Assembly: GCA_964591275.1 (NCBI GenBank)
Contig: CAZQAE010000017.1
Coordinates: 9,696 to 73,695 of the forward strand
Reading direction: 5' to 3'
Source of the DNA: G963674685 sp964591275
Lineage (GTDB): Bacteria; Lernaellota; Lernaellaia; JACKCT01
Length of the DNA stretch: 64,000 bases
Every line of letters starts with the position of its first letter. Position 1 is the stretch's first letter. Below, one piece after another: positions 8,131-16,799 of this stretch. A model generated the notes under the pieces. That model made no database searches, was not told where the DNA came from, and saw nothing but the letters and a program-made list of their open reading frames with translations. The position numbers and the translations under genes are program-made.

Positions 8131-10269
8131 TCATGGATGTTTGGCGTCGTCGATTTCCCTAATCGATTCGGCGACCCATTCCCTTCGTGACGGGTCCTCC
8201 GTGTTTTTAAGCGCTTCCTGATAAGCTTTTCGAGCAGCGGCAAAGTCGCCCTGCCGACCGGCGAGTTTTGCGAGTTCTATGAAAACCAGCGAAGCCGCTT
8301 CGCCGTCAAGGGACTGTAAAGTCTTTTCATAGAGCTCGGCGGCGGCGTTTGTCTTGCCTGAGCTTTCCATTTTTAGAGCTGTTTCCATCACGGTCTGGGT
8401 CAGGGAATTTTGGTCGCAATGTGCTTTTACGGCCTTTTGAATGAAGCCGCGAGCAGAGGCGAAATCATCGCGCATGGAAGATATCCCGGCCATATGCAAG
8501 GCGGCTTCGGCGTAGATGGCCCCCTCATTATTTTTTAGAATCTCCAGCAGCATCTGCTCGGCTTTTTGCACTGAACCGTTTTGTCGATGAATGAGCGCTT
8601 CATCAAGATCAATTCCGGGTATTTGCTCAGGAAAGGCAACTCTCCGAAGCCGCCGGATGGTCTCAAGGGCTGCAGCCCAATCCCTTTTTTGCAGCGTGGC
8701 GTGTACTTTCGCCGAAAGAAGGGAATAAATACGTTCGCGATCCTCTGCGTATTGCTCAAGCAAGGGCTCGAAATATTTATTGAAGCTTCCCTCCTTCGTT
8801 TTTCCCGCAGCTTCGAGTTTGGCTATTTCATTGAGAGCGTCAATCTTTGGACCGAAGTGAGCGCCTTTTTTCATCAGGATATCCCATTGCTCGTCGGCCT
8901 GTTCTTTGCGATCCAGCCATGCCAGTCGACGCGCCAGATTGAAACGCGTGTTGTCATCATTGGCATTGAGGCTCATAAAGAGTTGATACAATAAAAGAGC
9001 GGCCTTATCGTCACCGTGAATTACACCGCATTGACCTTTGGTCATAGCTTCCCTGGCTTGATCGGCAGCGTAATCGCCCGTTGGAGCCGGATGCCTGAGG
9101 CCAAACAAAACGGCGCGGCGCGGCGGCGTGGCCGCTGAGACCGCAACAACTGTCGCGTTGAAAAGCCCAAGAGCCGCGTAGAGAATCGTGACGATATAGC
9201 TGATGCGCCGGACCCATTTTCTATTCCATAGGCGAACTGCCGAAAAGACGGACCACAGGGGCAAAGACAGCCAAGCCGCGAGGATGTACCAGGGTCGCCG
9301 CGTATCCAAAGAAAGATAGAATATTAAGGGGATCAGAAAAAACGATGCGAAGGCCAGATCCTCGATACTAAAATCTTTGTCTTTGGCTCGCACATAGAGA
9401 AGTGCGGCGAGACACGCGAGAACAGGAGCGCCCCTAAAGCCAAAAAGCATGACGGGAAAGTAGAAAAACCTGCCGGGAAAGTTTTCATCGGAAGAATTGT
9501 TGAAATCAAAATAGACTTCATCAGGAACAACACTCAGGTGAGGGATAACCCAAAGGGCCGAGGAGATAAGTACGATGGCCAGCAAAGCGCTTCTGCGCCG
9601 TCTGAGCGCTTTGTCTTTCGTGAAACACAAAATGACTCCCGCCGGGACAATGGGGAGAAGCAAAACCATTTTCGTCTGCGCCGCAAGGACGAGGGCACAC
9701 GCGGCGACGCAAAACGCCAAAGGATTCGACAGGCGGTCGGCGTAATAAATGGCGGCGAAAACCGTCAGGACTCCCGCCAGCAAAGGAGCTTCCAGATTGA
9801 AAGACATCCCCGTTTCCCAGAACACAGGATTGGCTAGGAGGATGGCCAGCGGCGCTGCCGCAAGAATCGAGTTTCCCGCCATTTTACGCCCGAGAAGCGT
9901 CGCAATAATCAGGGAGATTGACCAAAAGAAAAGGATAGAGAGTCCTGAGCTTAACCAGGAGAAATTTGTCGCCAATATTACAGCTACGCCGACAAAGTAG
10001 CCAAGCGGCATGTACCGCGCCGCTTGCTGCCGGAGAACGTGGATAAGCTGTCTGGGATTATTCTGGAGCAACTCGGCGATGCGCAGCGTGTGCGTGTAAT
10101 GCTGCTGGGAGTCGTGACCGCTGGGGATAATGTTGGCGTAATGCCACCAGGACAGGGCGAACAGACTCACGATTATCAATGCGGTCATTGCGAAAACCGG
10201 CAGGCCTCCGCCGTTGGCGTCGCCTGCAAACCGTCGATAAAGTCTGAGCGGGACTTGAAATATTTTCAT
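8131..10269 (-). CDS. GT-C-like multi-pass membrane protein with C-terminal TPR repeats
   Basis: A 712-residue protein. The N-terminal half (about 25-385) has 9-11 hydrophobic segments separated by short loops, with an acidic/His motif just after TM1 (GHDSQQHY), as in GT-C-fold glycosyltransferases, which place a catalytic Asp in the first periplasmic loop. The C-terminal half (about 410-712) is soluble and helical with tetratricopeptide-like repeats such as ALHMAGISSMRDDFASARGF and FIELAKLAGRQGDFAAARKAYQEAL. Membrane GTs followed by TPRs occur in bacterial O-glycosylation and surface-glycan assembly. It probably starts the operon with the SGNH hydrolase. The GT assignment rests on topology and the loop motif rather than on a family signature. 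Confidence 0.72.
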   Translation of the reverse strand: MKIFQVPLRLYRRFAGDANGGGLPVFAMTALIIVSLFALSWWHYANIIPSGHDSQQHYTHTLRIAELLQNNPRQLIHVLRQQAARYMPLGYFVGVAVILATNFSWLSSGLSILFFWSISLIIATLLGRKMAGNSILAAAPLAILLANPVFWETGMSFNLEAPLLAGVLTVFAAIYYADRLSNPLAFCVAACALVLAAQTKMVLLLPIVPAGVILCFTKDKALRRRRSALLAIVLISSALWVIPHLSVVPDEVYFDFNNSSDENFPGRFFYFPVMLFGFRGAPVLACLAALLYVRAKDKDFSIEDLAFASFFLIPLIFYLSLDTRRPWYILAAWLSLPLWSVFSAVRLWNRKWVRRISYIVTILYAALGLFNATVVAVSAATPPRRAVLFGLRHPAPTGDYAADQAREAMTKGQCGVIHGDDKAALLLYQLFMSLNANDDNTRFNLARRLAWLDRKEQADEQWDILMKKGAHFGPKIDALNEIAKLEAAGKTKEGSFNKYFEPLLEQYAEDRERIYSLLSAKVHATLQKRDWAAALETIRRLRRVAFPEQIPGIDLDEALIHRQNGSVQKAEQMLLEILKNNEGAIYAEAALHMAGISSMRDDFASARGFIQKAVKAHCDQNSLTQTVMETALKMESSGKTNAAAELYEKTLQSLDGEAASLVFIELAKLAGRQGDFAAARKAYQEALKNTEDPSRREWVAESIREIDDAKHP

Positions 10270-10305
10270 GCCCGAATCGCCCCAGTGAAAAAAGTCGTTT
10301 CGACT

Positions 10306-11490
10306 TTAGCCTTCCGCCTTCAGTCTTTTCCCTTCATCCTTCGACCTTTCTCCTTCCGCATTCGACTCCGGTCCGGGCATCTGCTCGAACTCATGACGCA
10401 GAAATAGGACCAGGGGGATGGCGAGCATCAGGCCGACGATTCCGAACAGGACTTCGCAAACGACCAGGGAGGTGAGTGTGATGAACATGGGCATGTGTAC
10501 GATATCGCCGATGATCTTCGAATTAAGAAAGTATTCCAGTTTGTGAACGCCGATTAGAAGACCTAGGCAGATTGCGGCGGCCCAGGGACCGATGGTCACG
10601 AAGGCCATAACCGTCAGAATCGTGTTGGAAATCAAATTGCCGGCTACCGGAAGCAATCCAAAAACAAAAACAGCGCCGATCAACAAAAACGGATAGGGCA
10701 AACCCAGGGCGAAAATGACAATCGTGGAGATGGCAGTGTTGATGCCGGAAATGATGATTTGGCCGCCCATGACGCGCCGGAAGTAGTAATAGAAAACACG
10801 TACGCGCGTGATCACGAAGCGGTAGAAAAAATTCATCAGGCTTTTCGGCCGGCGACCGAAAACGCCGTCAAGTTTTTCCGTTTTATGATAGAGAAGCAGG
10901 TTCAGAACGAGGGCGAAAATGAAATAGATAAAACCTTTGTAAGATGCTGAGAATACGCCGGCCAGAAATTTCAGCGTGCTGGTGGTCCCGGTGACGATGG
11001 CGCTTTTGACTTCCTGCGGGTTGACGTATTGCGTGAGGTCCCAACGGGCGTTGGCGTTTTCGAACAGCGTGATTGCCTGGCTTTGTAGTGTCTCGGCCAA
11101 ACCGGGCATCTGTGCAATCAGGTTGGGGATGATGTTGTAAAACAGTACTGTAAACAGGGCGATAACGGCTAAATACAGTATGGAAAATAGAAGCGCTTTG
11201 GGCACAAAGGGAACCAATCGCCGCACATCGTTGGTCATGAAATCGGAAACCAGATACAGAAAAAGAAAGGAGACAACGAATACTGTCAGGTTCGATGCGA
11301 AGCATAAAAGGACCAGGCCCGCAAAAAACGTATAGCCCGCGAGATAGGGATGCGCGTCGATAATCGTGTTTTTACGCCGAGTCCAATCCGCCTCGTTCTT
11401 CCATTGAAAGCGAGTGGTTTCGTTCGCGGAGTCCAGCAGGTCCTCTTCACTGTCGCTGCCGACCGGCTTTTGATCCTTTTGGAATTTCAT
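10306..11490 (-). CDS. AI-2E family transporter (PerM/DUF20-type)
   Basis: A 394-residue integral membrane protein of the AI-2 exporter superfamily. It has a hydrophobic pair near the N-terminus, a long amphipathic extracellular segment (about 125-200, with LIAQMPGLAETLQSQ), then the conserved core: GQIIISGINTAISTI, GLPYPFLLIGAVFVFGLLPVAGNLISNTI and KLEYFLNSKIIGD, ending with the final helix at LMLAIPLVLFL. Members export autoinducer-2, Na+ or unknown solutes by proton exchange, so the substrate is open. I chose the ATG at 11490 over an in-frame TTG at 11502. The last 19 or so residues are Lys/Glu-rich and are encoded by a heptamer repeat array, so the C-terminus appears to have been extended by non-coding-type DNA. 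Confidence 0.87.
   Translation of the reverse strand: MKFQKDQKPVGSDSEEDLLDSANETTRFQWKNEADWTRRKNTIIDAHPYLAGYTFFAGLVLLCFASNLTVFVVSFLFLYLVSDFMTNDVRRLVPFVPKALLFSILYLAVIALFTVLFYNIIPNLIAQMPGLAETLQSQAITLFENANARWDLTQYVNPQEVKSAIVTGTTSTLKFLAGVFSASYKGFIYFIFALVLNLLLYHKTEKLDGVFGRRPKSLMNFFYRFVITRVRVFYYYFRRVMGGQIIISGINTAISTIVIFALGLPYPFLLIGAVFVFGLLPVAGNLISNTILTVMAFVTIGPWAAAICLGLLIGVHKLEYFLNSKIIGDIVHMPMFITLTSLVVCEVLFGIVGLMLAIPLVLFLRHEFEQMPGPESNAEGERSKDEGKRLKAEG
10310..10365. repeat. Heptamer array inside the 3' end of the AI-2E transporter gene
   Basis: Eight 7-base units on the plus strand: CCTTCCG, CCTTCAG, TCTTTTC, CCTTCAT, CCTTCGA, CCTTTCT, CCTTCCG and CATTCGA. On the coding strand this is an AAGG-rich array that forms the last codons of the transporter. 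The related AAGGATG array at 15523-15557 is intergenic. Confidence 0.8.
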
Positions 11491-11667
11491 GTCTTTGACC
11501 AAATTACACCCATCTTCTTAAGCGCGCATTGATAAAACGAAATATCAGTTTGACCTTTGTCGTTTCGCTTTATTATGAGCGGAGAATCATGCCTCGCATG
11601 ATGGACCCAACCGGGCTGCCGGTCAATAAAATTACATGATGCCACGCCAGCGGGCGAAGGCCATCGC

Positions 11668-14499
11668 TCAAGTCGCCTGGTCTTCGAATATCTTCTTCAG
11701 GAAACGGCCTGTGTGGCTATTTTCATTGGCGGCGATGTCTTCGGGCCGTCCCTTGGCGATGATCCGACCGCCCCCGTCTCCGCCTTCCGGCCCCAGGTCG
11801 ATGATCCAGTCGGCGGTTTTGATCACGTCCAGGTTATGCTCGATGACAATCACCGTGTTCCCCGCGTCCAGGAGCTTTCCCAGCACTTCGAGAAGTTTTT
11901 TGATGTCCTCGAAATGAAGCCCGGTGGTCGGTTCGTCGAGGATGTAGATCGTTTTTCCGGTTGAGCGTTTGGAAAGCTCTTTGGACAGCTTGATGCGCTG
12001 CGCCTCGCCGCCGGAAAGCGTGGTCGCCTGCTGCCCCAGGTGAATGTACCCCAATCCCACATCCTGCAAGGTTTTGAGTTTGTTGTAGATGACGGGAATA
12101 TTCGACAGAAAATCCGCCGCCTGATTGACCGTCATGTCCAGCACATCGGCGATGGATTTTCCCTTGTACTTCACTTCCAGCGTGTCCCGGTTATAGCGCC
12201 GCCCCCGGCAATCGTCGCATGTGACGTAAACATCGGGCAGGAAGTGCATCTCGATCTTGATGAGGCCGTCGCCCTCGCAGGTTTCACAGCGTCCGCCCTT
12301 GACGTTGAAGGAAAATCGCCCTGGTTTATAACCGCGCACCTTGGACTCCGGCAGCGACGCGAACAGGTCGCGGATCGGCGTAAAAAGTCCGGTGTACGTC
12401 GCCGGGTTGCTGCGCGGCGTGCGACCAATAGGGGACTGGTCGATGTTGATCACCTTGTCCACGAAAGACAGCCCCTTGATTTTGTCGAAGGGCGACGGGC
12501 GATCCTTGGAACGATAAAGGTGCTGTGCCAGCGCGCGATGGAAGGTATCGATGATCAGCGTGGATTTGCCCGAACCCGAAACCCCCGTTACGCAGGTGAA
12601 AGCGCCCAGCGGAAAAGACACGTCGATCTTTTTCAGGTTGTTGCCGCGGCAGCCCGTGAGTGTGATGGCGCGTTTTTTAATGACACGCCTCTTGGCCGGA
12701 ATGCCGATGGACAGCTCGCCGGACAGGTATCGTCCGGTCAGGGATTTTTTGCTGCGGATTAATCCCCGCACGTTTCCAGCGTAAACGATCTCGCCGCCGT
12801 GAACCCCGGCGCCGGGCCCCATGTCGATCACGTAGTCGGCCGCAGCGATGGTCTCTGCGTCGTGTTCCACGATGATGACGGTGTTGCCCAGATCCCGCAG
12901 TCGCTTGAGCATTCGAAGCAGCCGCTTGTTGTCTCGCTGATGCAGCCCGATGGAAGGCTCGTCGAGGATGTAGAGCACGCCGACCAAGGATGAGCCGATC
13001 TGCGTGGCCAGGCGGATGCGCTGGCTTTCGCCTCCGGCCAGGGTCCCGCTTTTGCGGTCAAGGGAAAGGTAGTCCAATCCCACGGCCTTGAGGAATCCTA
13101 GGCGCTCCTTTACCTCGCGCAGCACGCGCCGGGCAATCTCTGTTTGCTTTTTGCTGAGCTTGATCTCATCGATGAATTTGACGGAGTTGGCGATGGACAG
13201 GGCCGTGAGTTCGGAGATGTTCAGGCCGTTGATGCGGATGTTTCTCGCCTCGATGCGCAGTCGCTGCCCTTTGCAATCGGCGCAGGGCATAACGCTCATA
13301 AAGCGACGAATTTCCTCGCGCATCATCTCGCTGCCCGTTTCATGAAATCGCCGGTCCAGGTTGGGGATGACGCCCTCGAATGGCCGCGTGTAGGAATAGC
13401 GTCTTTCGCCGTCCTGATGATCGAAGCGAATGTCTGCGTCTCCGCTTCCGTAAAGCAGAAGATTCCGAACATTTTCCGGAAGATCCTTCCAAGGCGTGAA
13501 GATGGAAAACTTATAGAGCTTCGTCAGGCTTTCAAGGATGCTGTGGAAAAATACGGAGCCGATGCGATTGGCCCAAGGTACGACCGCGCCGTCTCTGAGC
13601 GACAGGTTCGGGTCCGGCGTAATCAGATCCGGGTCGATGAACATCTTTGAGCCCAGGCCATCGCAAGCGGGGCAGGCGCCGTGCGGATTGTTGAAGGAAA
13701 ACATCCGAGGCTCGATTTCAGGATAGCTGATTCCGCATTCAACGCACGCAAAGTTTTCGCTGAAAATGCGCGGGGGCTCATCGCCGACGATCACTTTGAG
13801 CAATCCCTCGGCGTTTTTCAAAGCGGTCTCAATCGAGTCGGTCAGACGCCTTTCGATGCCGTCGCGCATTTTGATTCGGTCCACGTACAGGTCAATATCG
13901 TGCTTGACCGTTTTCTTGAGCTTCGGCGTTTCGGACAGATCGTAAGTCTTTCCATCGATGATTGCGCGGACGAAACCCGCTCGGGCGAACTGTGTCAGTT
14001 CTTTCTTATATTCTCCCTTTCGTCCCCGCACGATCGGCGCCAGGATGGAAATCGGGGTCTCTGCGGGATGATGCATTATCGCGTCCACCATCTGCTGCGG
14101 CGACTGCGCGGTGATGGGCTTGTGGCAAGAGTGGCAATAGGGGGTTCCGATCCGCGCATAGAGCAAGCGCAGGTAGTCGTAAATCTCGGTGACGGTTCCG
14201 ACGGTTGAACGGGGATTTCGGCTTGTGGTCTTTTGCTCGATGCTGATGGCCGGCGACAGACCTTCAATCAAATCCACATCGGGCTTTGCGAACTGTTCAA
14301 GGAACTGCCGGGCGTATGAAGACAGGCTTTCCACGTAGCGCCTCTGGCCCTCGGCGTAGATCGTGTCGAAGGCCAGTGAACTTTTGCCCGAGCCGGATAT
14401 GCCGGTGATGACAACCAGCTTATTGCGGGGAATATCGCAGCTTACGTTGCGCAGATTGTGTTCCCGCGCGCCCTTGATGACAAGTTTGTCCGAGTTCAT
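11668..14499 (-). CDS. uvrA: Excinuclease ABC subunit A (UvrA)
   Basis: A 943-residue UvrA of normal length, the ATP-dependent damage-recognition subunit of nucleotide excision repair. The first ABC module has Walker A GISGSGKS at 33-40 and a zinc finger (CVECG ... CPACDG) near 253-282. The second module has GVSGSGKST near 640 and a second zinc finger, CETCEGDG ... CDDCRGRR. Both ABC signatures are present (LAGGESQRIRL and LSGGEAQRIKL), as are the Walker B strings YILDEPSIGLHQRD and YILDEPTTGLHFED. The start abuts the pdxA stop codon exactly, which indicates translational coupling. UvrB and UvrC are not in the window. Confidence 0.98.
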   Translation of the reverse strand: MNSDKLVIKGAREHNLRNVSCDIPRNKLVVITGISGSGKSSLAFDTIYAEGQRRYVESLSSYARQFLEQFAKPDVDLIEGLSPAISIEQKTTSRNPRSTVGTVTEIYDYLRLLYARIGTPYCHSCHKPITAQSPQQMVDAIMHHPAETPISILAPIVRGRKGEYKKELTQFARAGFVRAIIDGKTYDLSETPKLKKTVKHDIDLYVDRIKMRDGIERRLTDSIETALKNAEGLLKVIVGDEPPRIFSENFACVECGISYPEIEPRMFSFNNPHGACPACDGLGSKMFIDPDLITPDPNLSLRDGAVVPWANRIGSVFFHSILESLTKLYKFSIFTPWKDLPENVRNLLLYGSGDADIRFDHQDGERRYSYTRPFEGVIPNLDRRFHETGSEMMREEIRRFMSVMPCADCKGQRLRIEARNIRINGLNISELTALSIANSVKFIDEIKLSKKQTEIARRVLREVKERLGFLKAVGLDYLSLDRKSGTLAGGESQRIRLATQIGSSLVGVLYILDEPSIGLHQRDNKRLLRMLKRLRDLGNTVIIVEHDAETIAAADYVIDMGPGAGVHGGEIVYAGNVRGLIRSKKSLTGRYLSGELSIGIPAKRRVIKKRAITLTGCRGNNLKKIDVSFPLGAFTCVTGVSGSGKSTLIIDTFHRALAQHLYRSKDRPSPFDKIKGLSFVDKVINIDQSPIGRTPRSNPATYTGLFTPIRDLFASLPESKVRGYKPGRFSFNVKGGRCETCEGDGLIKIEMHFLPDVYVTCDDCRGRRYNRDTLEVKYKGKSIADVLDMTVNQAADFLSNIPVIYNKLKTLQDVGLGYIHLGQQATTLSGGEAQRIKLSKELSKRSTGKTIYILDEPTTGLHFEDIKKLLEVLGKLLDAGNTVIVIEHNLDVIKTADWIIDLGPEGGDGGGRIIAKGRPEDIAANENSHTGRFLKKIFEDQAT

Positions 14500-15507
14500 T
14501 TATCCGTGGATTCTAATTTTTTGCACCATGTCGGCAGCGGTTTTGATGGCGGTAATCATGCTGGTCGGATCGGCCGAGTACTTTCCGGCGATGTCTAGCG
14601 CCGTGCCGTGGTCCGGGGAGGTGCGGATGATGGGCAGCCCCAGCGTGATGTTCACTCCTTTGTCGAAGTGAAGCAGCTTGATCGGGATCATGGCCTGGTC
14701 ATGCGTCGGCGTTGCCACCACGTCGTACTCGCCTTTAACGGCTTTGACAAAGATCGTGTCCGCCGGATGAGGCCCGCTGATGTTGATCCCTTCCGAGCGC
14801 AGGCGCACAACTGCCGGCGCAAGGATTTCGATTTCCTCTTTTCCGAAAAGGCCGCCTTCGCCGCCGTGCGGATTGAGGGCGCACAAGGCGATCCTGGCTT
14901 TGCTCATGCCGAAATATCGCTGCATATCCTTATCGATCACCCTGATCTTTTCTTCCACCAGCTTGCGGGTCAACATATCGGGTACTTCGCGGATCGGGCA
15001 ATGCGTCGTCAAAGGAACAACGCGCAAAGTTTCGCCGATGAGCATCATGACCGGCGTTTGCGTTCCCGTCAGATCGCCCAGGATTTCCGTGTGACCCGGG
15101 TAATGGATGCCGGCCTTATGAAGAGCCGACTTCGTGATGGGCGCCGTGACCAGGGCATCGACATCCGCCACCATGGCCAGTTCAACGGCCATGCGTACGA
15201 AAGCGGCCTGCGCCATGCCCCGAAAAGCAAGGTCGTATCCCATACGCGGTGCGCCGTCTGCCTCGCCAGGCTTCGGGGCGCCGGCATATTCTGAAAGGCG
15301 CTCGGGCGTTTCAACCGGTATGGAGCGCCCAATCTGCCGGGCGATGTCCTCCAGGCCGCAGGCCTTGGCCGCATCCACAAAACCTTCTTTGATTCCAATC
15401 AGAATCGGTCGGCAGACTCGAAATGCCTCCGGTAGCGCCTTGGCGACGATCTCCGGACCGATGCCGGCCGGATCACCCATTGTTATGGCGAGCGTTGGTA
15501 ATGCCAT
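14500..15507 (-). CDS. pdxA: 4-hydroxythreonine-4-phosphate dehydrogenase (PdxA)
   Basis: A 335-residue PdxA, which oxidises 4-phosphohydroxy-L-threonine with NAD in the DXP-dependent route to pyridoxal phosphate. Landmarks are GDPAGIGPEI at the N-terminus, the metal-binding His regions (HYPGHTEILGDLTGT and PTHDQAMIPIKLL), CALNPHGGEGGLFGKEE and the C-terminal LPIIRTSPDHGTALDIAGK. A close paralogue family (PdxA2-like, erythronate or pterin catabolism) shares these motifs, but context with housekeeping genes favours vitamin B6 synthesis. It lies between a surA-like gene and uvrA on the same strand. PdxA often neighbours SurA in proteobacteria, which agrees with this order. Confidence 0.95.
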   Translation of the reverse strand: MALPTLAITMGDPAGIGPEIVAKALPEAFRVCRPILIGIKEGFVDAAKACGLEDIARQIGRSIPVETPERLSEYAGAPKPGEADGAPRMGYDLAFRGMAQAAFVRMAVELAMVADVDALVTAPITKSALHKAGIHYPGHTEILGDLTGTQTPVMMLIGETLRVVPLTTHCPIREVPDMLTRKLVEEKIRVIDKDMQRYFGMSKARIALCALNPHGGEGGLFGKEEIEILAPAVVRLRSEGINISGPHPADTIFVKAVKGEYDVVATPTHDQAMIPIKLLHFDKGVNITLGLPIIRTSPDHGTALDIAGKYSADPTSMITAIKTAADMVQKIRIHG

Positions 15508-15522
15508 TTAATAATTCCCAGT

Positions 15523-15594
15523 AAGGATGAAGGGTGGAGGATGAAGGATAAGTTGGACAGGCCGAACCCTAAACCCTCCTGAGCACTGAGCGCT
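15523..15594. repeat. Compound heptamer repeat between surA-like gene and pdxA
   Basis: Several 7-base families lie in one spacer: AAGGATG, AAGGGTG, GAGGATG, AAGGATA (15523-15550), then AACCCT, AAACCCT (15565-15577), then GAGCACT, GAGCGCT (15581-15594). The changes of motif without a change of period are striking. Confidence 0.75.
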
Positions 15595-15598
15595 AACC

Positions 15599-16594
15599 TT
15601 AATTGAACTCGTCGATTTTGATGTCCACGAAGCTCTTCTTATACAATTCTTTGGCCAACTTTTGCATTTCCCGCTGACTGGCCTCATTGCGCAGTTGTAT
15701 CATGATCCTGTCGCGCACTTCCTCAAAAGGTTTGCTGCCGTCGTTGGTGCGGTCCAGGCATTTGAGAATGAAGAATCCCGCAGTGTCTCGATAAACGGTG
15801 GATACCTGCCCCGACTCCAGATTCTCGGCGGCTCGCTTATAGGTTTTTTTCAGCTGGGATCCCAGAAGGAACTGCCCGAGGATCCCTCCGTTTTTTGCCG
15901 TGGAACCGTCGGAACGTTCGCGCGCAGATTGTTCGAAGTCCGCTCCGGCCAAAAGCGCCTCGTAGGTGGAGGCCGCTTCATCAAACACTTGCCGGATGGT
16001 CTCATCATTGGCGGCGGCGGGAAGGTTGAAGCGAATTTCCGCGAGTGTGATCCTGATATCGGCAATGTAGTCATTCAAATGCAATTGATAATAGGACATG
16101 GCTTCTTCTTCACTCACCTTCACACGGTCCTTCATGCGGATGCCGACGTACTGGTCGGTCAGGATACTGTTGCGGATCTCATCACGAAACTCCTTCATGG
16201 TTATCCCATCACGCAAAAGCGTTTGATTAAGCTGCTCGCGCGTGAGCTGATTGGCCTTCATGATGCTTTGTATCCGACTGTCAATATCCTGTTCTTCAAC
16301 GGGGATGCCCAGACGCGCCACTTCTCTTTCCAGAAGTTTCCGTTCTATCAGCGCCCTCAATGTATCCTTGCGGATTTTCTGGATGCGCTGTTCCCGTTTT
16401 TCCGGCAATTCTTCTTTGGCTTGCGCCAGATAGGCGTTGATGATTTGCTGGGATTTGACTTCGATTTCGTGAACCGTGATGACCTCGTCGTCCACAATGG
16501 CGGCAATGCGATTCACGATTTCGGCGCGTGCAATGGCTGCCGTGAAAAAGAGTGTGGCCAGCGCGGTGCAAATGGAGATCAATTTTCTATTCAT
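15599..16594 (-). CDS. SurA-like periplasmic chaperone / parvulin peptidyl-prolyl isomerase
   Basis: A 331-residue secreted protein with signal peptide (cleavage near ARA-EIV at 24-25). A SurA N-terminal chaperone domain follows (about 25-165: VNRIAAIVDDEVITVHEIE, ALIERKLLEREVARLGIPV, SILTDQYVGIRM), then one parvulin-type domain (about 175-290) with NGGILGQFLLGSQLKKTYKRAAENLESGQVS and the strand GFFILKCLDR, and a short SurA-like C-terminal helix. SurA carries outer-membrane proteins across the periplasm. E. coli SurA has two parvulin domains; this one has a single, divergent one, as is common outside Gammaproteobacteria. It is upstream of pdxA in the same operon. Confidence 0.87.
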   Translation of the reverse strand: MNRKLISICTALATLFFTAAIARAEIVNRIAAIVDDEVITVHEIEVKSQQIINAYLAQAKEELPEKREQRIQKIRKDTLRALIERKLLEREVARLGIPVEEQDIDSRIQSIMKANQLTREQLNQTLLRDGITMKEFRDEIRNSILTDQYVGIRMKDRVKVSEEEAMSYYQLHLNDYIADIRITLAEIRFNLPAAANDETIRQVFDEAASTYEALLAGADFEQSARERSDGSTAKNGGILGQFLLGSQLKKTYKRAAENLESGQVSTVYRDTAGFFILKCLDRTNDGSKPFEEVRDRIMIQLRNEASQREMQKLAKELYKKSFVDIKIDEFN

Positions 16595-16703
16595 GAAGAC
16601 TTCCTTATAGTCATCCGATGGCGATCATAAACTCTGGCGAATGAAAAATCCACGGTAATTATTATCCTGGCCCGGCTTTTTAGAATGTCGCCCATAGCGA
16701 CGG

Positions 16704-16742
16704 AAAAAAAGCGGGCGGTCGACTTTGGCAACGACCGCCCGC
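16704..16742 (-). terminator. Rho-independent terminator of the PpiC-type lipoprotein gene
   Basis: A perfect 11-bp stem (GCGGGCGGTCG at 16711-16721 with CGACCGCCCGC at 16732-16742) carries a 10-base loop. Read leftward it is followed by seven T residues. It lies about 60 bases after the stop at 16800. Confidence 0.9.
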
Positions 16743-16799
16743 AGTTGTCTCATTTTCAAAATCGCGTGATCTTCAGATCACCTAAAAGCAATGAAAGCC

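Noticed and set aside
11586..11602. Palindrome ATCATGC-CTC-GCATGAT upstream of the AI-2E transporter gene
   Set aside because: Short (7-bp arms), with no second copy, no clear promoter placement and no regulator nearby; not enough to call a site.
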